From the NCBI GenBank assembly GCA_003449595.1, contig DMHB01000087.1, positions 1 to 9,445 of the forward strand: a stretch of 9,445 nucleotides of DNA, given 5' to 3'. Shown one piece after another: positions 5,400 to 9,445 of this stretch. The notes beneath the pieces were generated by a model. That model was not told the origin of the DNA. It made no database searches and saw only the letters and a list, made by a program, of their open reading frames with translations. Position numbers and translations under genes: made by a program. Position 1 is the stretch's first letter, and every line of letters starts with the position of its first letter. The stretch comes from Microscillaceae bacterium. Its GTDB lineage: Bacteria; Bacteroidota; Bacteroidia; Cytophagales; Microscillaceae.

Positions 5400-7511
5400 T
5401 TGGCTATTTTTTACTATTATAAATACTTCGTTCCTTTATTTCCTTCAAAAAAGTATTTTGTAGGATTGCTATTGCTATGCCTTTGGTTAGGGAGTAGGGG
5501 GCTTTCAGCACAAGAAAGCGTATTAGATAGCTTGCAACACTTAGAAAATAAGCTATCTGGCAAACCCAGCCAACAACTGGTGGACGTGTATAACCAGTTG
5601 AGTTACCATTGGCGCAACAGCGAATCTGCCAAAAGTTTATCGTTTGCTAACAAGGCCTATGAGTTAGCCCAAAAACTTGAATATCAACCTGGGTTAGCCA
5701 AAAGTTTACTCAACCAAGGCAATTATTATCGCTATAAAAGCCAATACACGCAAGCTTTGACAGACTATGAAAAAGCCCTAATGATTTACCAAAAAATAGA
5801 TATTAAAAAAGGGCTTATCGAAGCTAAAAACTACATTGGAATCACTTTAACCAGGCAAAATCGTTCGCAAGAGGCATTTACAACTTATACCGAAGCCTTA
5901 CAACTTGCCGAGTCAACCCAAGATTTGGATATGCAGGCGCAAATTCAAAATAACATCGGATTGATGTATCAAGACAGAAAACAGTATCAAGAGGCGCTCG
6001 CCTATTTTGAAAAGTCGCTTCAATATTTTTCAAAACAGAAAGATGACCGAAGTGCTGCGTATGTTTTGAACAACATAGGGATGGTCTATGAGCAACAAAA
6101 GCAACTCGACAAAGCCCTTAGTTTCTACAGCCAATCACTTGTCATTGGACAAAGAACCAACGACAAACGAGCTACCGCCAGCACTATGGTCAACATCGGC
6201 GATGTATATCGCAAACAAAACCGGTTACAAGAAGCCAAAGAAACCTACGATCAATGCTTGGATTGGCATCAGAAAGTTGGCAACGAAGAAGGAATTACGT
6301 CCATCAAATTTAAAATAGCTTCCATAGAAGCAGCGCAGGGCAACTTGCCCCAAGCCGAAAGTGCCTTGCTCGAAGTGTTGGAAATCAGCCAATCGCGGGC
6401 TTTTTTAGAACTACAAAGAGATATAAACAAAGAGCTTAGCCTGATTTATGAGCAAAAAAAAGACTTTGACAAAGCTTTGCGCTACTACAAACAATTTACA
6501 AACTTAGACGATAGCTTAGTCAATATACAGAACAGCGTACAAGTATTAGAACTGCAAACTCGGTTTGAAACCGAAAAGAAAACCAAAGAAAATACGCAAT
6601 TACGCCAAAAAAATGCCATCGAAGAGCGCAATTTTTGGATTCTTTTAACAGGAGTAGCTTGTTTGCTCAGTTTGGTCGCCATTGGTGGATTTTGGTATGT
6701 TAAGCAAGCCCAAAACCAACAAGCCAGCCAAAATAAAATTATCCAAAGTCAACACGACGACATCGTGAAATCAAACGAGAAGTTGGCTGCTCAAAATAAC
6801 CTACTCAACCAATTGGCTGAGGAAAAAGACAGTGCCATCCGCTTGATTACCCATGATTTGAAAGCTCCTTTCGATAGAATCAGGGGGTTGGCTCGGTTGT
6901 TAGAACTTGAAATGAACGGCTTGGAAGAAAGCCAAAAGGATTTGATACAGCGCATCGTGCACAATGCCCAAGACGGCACCAATACAGTGCTTCGTTTGCT
7001 TGACTTGAAAGCACTTGAAAGCAATAAAATTAGTTTTTCTATTGAGCAGGTTGACATCATCGAGCCTATACAGAAGATTATGGACGCTTATCGGATACAG
7101 GCTCAAACCAAAGCCATTACCTTGCACTTCCAGACTACCAACAAGCCGATTTGGTTAGAAACGGATGTGTTTTACTTTGAACGCATCATAGATAACCTGC
7201 TTTCCAATGCGATTAAGTTTTCTCCTTCACAAAAAAATGTGTATATAAATGTCTCGCACTTAACCGAATTAGGACAAGCACTGGTAAGTATCCAAGATGA
7301 AGGGCCGGGCTTCACTGACGAAGACAGCGCCAAAGTATTTCAGCCTTATCAACGCTTGTCCAACCTACCTACCGGCAGCGAAACATCGACCGGTGTAGGG
7401 CTTTCTATTGTCAAAAACTTAGTTGAAAAATTGGGAGGCAGTATTCGGTTTGAAACCATTCCTGCACAAGGCACTACCTTCTTTGTGCAATTTCCCTTGG
7501 TGAAATCTTAA
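5400..7511 (+). CDS. TPR-containing sensor histidine kinase
   Basis: A 703-residue membrane sensor kinase that should autophosphorylate a histidine and pass phosphate to a response regulator. In order: an N-terminal hydrophobic signal or anchor (about 18-38, ending GLSAQ); about eight TPR repeats at roughly 60-370 with a near 40-residue period (such as NNIGLMYQDRKQYQEALAYF), probably periplasmic; a transmembrane helix at about 412-434; a coiled-coil linker to 480; a HisKA domain with the H-box THDLKAPF (H485); and a HATPase domain with N-box N599 and N603, G1 box DEGPGF (633-638), F box FQPYQRL (647-653) and G2 box TGVGLS (664-669). All catalytic motifs are intact. No receiver domain is fused and no response regulator is in the window. 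No in-frame ATG precedes the signal peptide: a stop at 5385-5387 bounds the frame and TTG at 5400 is the only conventional start. Confidence 0.9.
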   Translation: MAIFYYYKYFVPLFPSKKYFVGLLLLCLWLGSRGLSAQESVLDSLQHLENKLSGKPSQQLVDVYNQLSYHWRNSESAKSLSFANKAYELAQKLEYQPGLAKSLLNQGNYYRYKSQYTQALTDYEKALMIYQKIDIKKGLIEAKNYIGITLTRQNRSQEAFTTYTEALQLAESTQDLDMQAQIQNNIGLMYQDRKQYQEALAYFEKSLQYFSKQKDDRSAAYVLNNIGMVYEQQKQLDKALSFYSQSLVIGQRTNDKRATASTMVNIGDVYRKQNRLQEAKETYDQCLDWHQKVGNEEGITSIKFKIASIEAAQGNLPQAESALLEVLEISQSRAFLELQRDINKELSLIYEQKKDFDKALRYYKQFTNLDDSLVNIQNSVQVLELQTRFETEKKTKENTQLRQKNAIEERNFWILLTGVACLLSLVAIGGFWYVKQAQNQQASQNKIIQSQHDDIVKSNEKLAAQNNLLNQLAEEKDSAIRLITHDLKAPFDRIRGLARLLELEMNGLEESQKDLIQRIVHNAQDGTNTVLRLLDLKALESNKISFSIEQVDIIEPIQKIMDAYRIQAQTKAITLHFQTTNKPIWLETDVFYFERIIDNLLSNAIKFSPSQKNVYINVSHLTELGQALVSIQDEGPGFTDEDSAKVFQPYQRLSNLPTGSETSTGVGLSIVKNLVEKLGGSIRFETIPAQGTTFFVQFPLVKS

Positions 7512-7529
7512 ACCTAACCACGAAGGTTT

Positions 7530-7537
7530 TATCTTTG
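7530..7537 (+). promoter_or_regulatory. Candidate -7 promoter box for the crotonase-Nudix-lipoprotein operon
   Basis: TATCTTTG is an exact match to the Bacteroidota -7 consensus TAnnTTTG. The -33 side has only TTA (7508-7510, 19 bases upstream) instead of TTG. Transcription would start around 7542-7545, just before the ATG codons at 7550 and 7559. The box overlaps the TTG at 7535, so that codon would not be transcribed and can be ruled out as a start. Confidence 0.48.
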
Positions 7538-7558
7538 CTTTTCAAACAGATGCGCCTC

Positions 7559-8323
7559 ATGAACTACCACGACATCTATGTGCAAGCAAACGACGGAATT
7601 GTAACCATCACCCTCAACCGGCCTCAAGTGATGAATGCACTTAGTCCGCGGTTGATTGCCGAACTCCGAGCCGCCATCGAACAAATCGCGCAAGACCCAA
7701 CTGCCCGCGTGCTGATTGTTACCGGAGCCGGCAAAGCTTTTTCGGCAGGAGCCGACCTGAAAGCCTTGGCAACCACAGCCTCCGCAGGACGGTTTGATCC
7801 GGCGTTGGCTGCTCAAATGGAGCAAGATGGCAAGCAAATCATCCATACACTTCAAACGATGCCGAAAGTGGCTATTGCGATGGTCAATGGCGCTTGCTTT
7901 ACCGGTGCCTTGGAACTGCTGATGGCGTTTGACCTGATGATAGCAGCCGATACGGCTCAGTTTGGCGATACGCACTGCAAATGGGGGCTGGTGCCTCGTT
8001 GGGGAATGTCGCAACGCTTGCCTCATTTGGTTGGCATATTGAAGGCGCGTGAGATGTCTTACACTGCGCAAGCCATCGACGCAGCCGAAGCACAACGCAT
8101 TGGCCTCATCAATCGGGTAGTGCCTGCCGAAAAATTAGTAGAAGAAACCTATGCTTGGGCAGCAGTCATCAAGCAGAACAGCGCACAGGCCATCGCCGCG
8201 ATGAAGCAACTCTATGAAGCCGGAATGCACACCACGCTGCGCGAGGGGCTGAACATAGAAGAAAAAGCCCAGTTTGCGATACACGACAGCGCGGAACAAC
8301 TCAAAAACTTTTCAAAAAAATAA
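7559..8323 (+). CDS. Enoyl-CoA hydratase/isomerase (crotonase) family protein
   Basis: A 254-residue crotonase-fold enzyme; members bind acyl-CoA thioesters and stabilise the enolate in an oxyanion hole, typically hydrating or isomerising enoyl-CoA. Visible are the N-terminal GIVTITLNRPQVMNAL, first oxyanion-hole loop AFSAGADLKAL (60-70), second oxyanion loop NGACFTGALEL (110-120) and FGDTHCKWGLVPRWGMSQRLP (split about 135-155). Aligned by eye to rat mitochondrial crotonase, oxyanion glycine G116 and the Glu144 equivalent (E119) are kept, but the Glu164 position is H139. Hydratase activity is therefore not assured; isomerase, hydrolase or another crotonase chemistry is possible. The ATG at 7559 gives the usual family N-terminus; ATG at 7550 would add three residues. 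It opens a tight cluster, with the next gene starting 3 bases after its stop. Base composition is richer in G+C than the kinase gene upstream. Confidence 0.9.
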   Translation: MNYHDIYVQANDGIVTITLNRPQVMNALSPRLIAELRAAIEQIAQDPTARVLIVTGAGKAFSAGADLKALATTASAGRFDPALAAQMEQDGKQIIHTLQTMPKVAIAMVNGACFTGALELLMAFDLMIAADTAQFGDTHCKWGLVPRWGMSQRLPHLVGILKAREMSYTAQAIDAAEAQRIGLINRVVPAEKLVEETYAWAAVIKQNSAQAIAAMKQLYEAGMHTTLREGLNIEEKAQFAIHDSAEQLKNFSKK

Positions 8324-8326
8324 CTT

Positions 8327-8776
8327 ATGCCGTCCTTTACCTACGACTATCCGCGCCCCGCAGTAACCGTCGATTGTGTTATTTTTGCGCAGCAAGGTTC
8401 GCCTAATAAACCTTTAATTTTACTCATCCAGCGTGCCCATCCGCCCTTTGAAGGAATGTGGGCTTTGCCGGGTGGTTTTGTCGATGCCAACGAAACCGTA
8501 GAACAAGCCGCTTTGCGCGAATTGGAAGAAGAAACAGGGGTAAAAAATATACACGTGCATCAGTTTTATACTTTCAGCCAACTAGGCCGCGATCCACGGG
8601 GATGGACTATTTCTGTTGCTCATTGGGCAGTAGTACAACTGGCTGATTGTCAGGTCTCTGCCGGTGATGATGCCCAGCAAGCCCAATGGTTTGCCTTCGA
8701 TCAGTTGCCTGCTTTAGCCTTCGACCACGCCTCTATCATAGAAAAAGCCAAACAATCATATTTTTCCCAAATTTAA
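8327..8776 (+). CDS. Nudix hydrolase, ADP-ribose pyrophosphatase-like
   Basis: A 149-residue single-domain Nudix protein; these Mg-dependent enzymes cleave nucleoside diphosphates linked to another group. The Nudix box is complete: G50, E56, R64-E65-L66, E68-E69 and G71, matching GX5EX7REUXEEXGU. Upstream are LLIQRAHPPFEGMWALPGG, and downstream LGRDPRGWTISVAHWAVV. The RDPRG segment after the box is typical of the ADP-ribose/NADH-directed group (COG1051-like), so ADP-ribose or a related dinucleotide is the best substrate guess; this is inference. It lacks the C-terminal winged-helix of the NrtR regulators, so it is an enzyme rather than that repressor. It starts at ATG 8327, 3 bases after the crotonase stop, so translational coupling is likely. 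The lipoprotein gene follows after 10 bases. Confidence 0.92.
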   Translation: MPSFTYDYPRPAVTVDCVIFAQQGSPNKPLILLIQRAHPPFEGMWALPGGFVDANETVEQAALRELEEETGVKNIHVHQFYTFSQLGRDPRGWTISVAHWAVVQLADCQVSAGDDAQQAQWFAFDQLPALAFDHASIIEKAKQSYFSQI

Positions 8777-8786
8777 TTACCCTTCT

Positions 8787-9233
8787 ATGCAACACCGATT
8801 TTTTACACTGTTTACCCTATTAGTCATTTCTTTTGCTGTTTTAACTGCTTGTGAGAAAGAACCAAAAAAACTAATTGCCCGTAAATGGAAATTCTCTTAT
8901 GCTGAGTCGATGAAAGCATTGCCGGCTGACCAACGCAAAAAAATAGAAGCACTGCCCGCAGAAGCTCAAAAAAGGCAGAGAGAAATGATGGAAAGACTTA
9001 CTTTTGAATTCAAAGCCGATGGGAGTTTTACCACCAGTACGGGACAGGCCAACACACAGCCCGAAACCGGTACTTGGTCTTTGACAGCCGATGGTAAAGC
9101 ACTGATTATGAAAACAGGTGTGCTGGGAATGGAGCAGCTCATCAACATCGATGAATTAACGGAACAAAGAATGATTCTCAATCCACAAGTGGGGATGAAA
9201 CTGAAGATGGCCTTTATTCCGGTTAATCCCTAA
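8787..9233 (+). CDS. Lipocalin-like lipoprotein
   Basis: A 148-residue predicted lipoprotein. The signal peptide (FFTLFTLLVISFAVL) ends in lipobox LTAC with lipidated C22. The acidic residue right after it (CEKE) may affect whether the protein stays at the inner membrane or moves outward; this is uncertain in Bacteroidota. The mature part begins KKLIARKWKFSYAES, contains a helical, charged insert at about 42-70 (KALPADQRKKIEALPAEAQ), then LTFEFKADGSFTTSTG, ETGTWSLTADGKALIM and ELTEQRMILNP. The order K-W, F-x-ADGS-F, GTW-x-L-x-DGK, L-x-L is the pattern of small Bacteroidota lipocalin-like beta-barrel lipoproteins; the ligand is unknown. It is the last gene of the probable crotonase-Nudix-lipoprotein unit, and faces the minus-strand gene with a 6-base gap between stops. 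Confidence 0.82.
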   Translation: MQHRFFTLFTLLVISFAVLTACEKEPKKLIARKWKFSYAESMKALPADQRKKIEALPAEAQKRQREMMERLTFEFKADGSFTTSTGQANTQPETGTWSLTADGKALIMKTGVLGMEQLINIDELTEQRMILNPQVGMKLKMAFIPVNP

Positions 9234-9248
9234 AAAGGATTAATTGGA
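9218..9248. other. Stem-loop at the convergent gene junction, possible weak terminator
   Basis: TTAATCC (9223-9229) and GGATTAA (9237-9243) are perfect inverted repeats around a 7-base loop CTAAAAA. In plus-strand RNA the stem extends outward to 12 pairs (9218-9229 with 9237-9248), two of them G·U. Both gene stop codons lie inside it. There is no T run after either arm, so it is not a canonical intrinsic terminator. The G·U pairs become C·A mismatches on the minus strand, so the fold favours plus-strand RNA. Confidence 0.35.
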
Positions 9249-9445
9249 GGAGGAATAAGGCATTGGGTTGGCTTGAGGCGGTAAGCTATCGGTAATGGAG
9301 GTAAGGTGGCGCAGGTGGTTTGTATCGTTGGCAGTCAATAACTCAAACCGGGTGGTTTGGTAATCGTAATGAAGGCGATAAAGGCACAAATTATCGTGTT
9401 TGAACCTATCCATTTCGTGGAGGCCATACCCCAACAGATAGAGAT
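9240..9445 (-). CDS. C-terminal fragment of an unidentified protein, 5' part beyond the window
   Basis: The minus-strand frame ending in TAA at 9240-9242 stays open to the window edge, giving about 67 residues. The text includes YLLGYGLHEMDRFKHDN, LYRLHYDYQTTRFELL and a tail rich in P, S and N (LPPQANPMPYSSSN), which looks like the disordered end of a real protein. No competing plus-strand frame covers this stretch, and convergence 6 bases from the previous stop is a normal gene boundary. I recognise no family. The TTG at 9434-9432 is an internal Leu codon rather than a convincing start, since the frame continues upstream of it to the edge. Identification needs the adjoining sequence. Confidence 0.55.
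   Translation of the reverse strand, partial: LYLLGYGLHEMDRFKHDNLCLYRLHYDYQTTRFELLTANDTNHLRHLTSITDSLPPQANPMPYSSSN

Noticed and set aside
5660..6510. Repeated helical units in the kinase considered as possible DNA-level tandem repeats
   Set aside because: The repeats are only at protein level (TPR, about 40 residues); the nucleotide sequences of the units have diverged.
7529..8095. Long minus-strand open frame antisense to the crotonase gene
   Set aside because: Cys/His/Arg-rich composition typical of an antisense shadow; the plus-strand frame has full crotonase motifs.
1..9445. Search by eye for tRNA, rRNA, CRISPR, insertion sequences, phage or defence genes
   Set aside because: No cloverleaf, repeat-spacer pattern, transposase motif, terminal inverted repeats or nuclease/helicase cluster was seen.

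Overview
The window looks like an ordinary chromosomal stretch from a Bacteroidota bacterium, most likely Cytophagales-like. Four things point there: a small type IX secretion (T9SS) sorting-domain protein with a YPNPA motif, an OstA-like protein of the Bacteroidota type, the neighbouring pair bamD-rpoZ with a Bacteroidota-style omega subunit, and several promoter -7 boxes matching the Bacteroidota consensus TAnnTTTG. Shine-Dalgarno sequences are essentially absent, which also fits. I did not identify genus or species.

Layout. Bases 2-190 are the 3' end of tatC (twin-arginine translocase). Next come a membrane-anchored glycerophosphodiester phosphodiesterase (206-1069) and an OstA-like outer-membrane biogenesis protein (1095-2678). 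After a good promoter candidate there is a 177-residue secreted protein that is about half T9SS sorting domain (2775-3308). Then come the lipoprotein BamD (3353-4165) and RNA polymerase omega (4224-4550), closed by a textbook intrinsic terminator. A secreted protein of unknown function (4715-5299) ends in a second, unusually long hairpin terminator. A 703-residue TPR sensor histidine kinase (5400-7511) follows; its only usable conventional start codon is TTG. Last is a compact probable operon of a crotonase-fold enzyme (7559-8323), a Nudix hydrolase (8327-8776) and a lipocalin-like lipoprotein (8787-9233). It converges on the 3' end of an unidentified minus-strand gene that runs off the window.

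How the genes fit together. The first half is dominated by cell-envelope construction and protein export: Tat export, probable LPS transport (OstA-like), T9SS cargo and outer-membrane protein insertion (BamD), with omega as the usual passenger next to bamD. The second half mixes signalling and small-molecule metabolism with no obvious common pathway.

All protein-coding genes but the last are on the plus strand. I saw no rRNA, tRNA, CRISPR array, transposase, phage gene or defence system, and nothing here is clearly a new multi-gene system. The most useful leads are the non-ATG kinase gene with its upstream palindrome, the crotonase lacking one of the two classical catalytic glutamates, the cargo-poor T9SS protein beside ostA/bamD, and the two proteins without a recognisable family.
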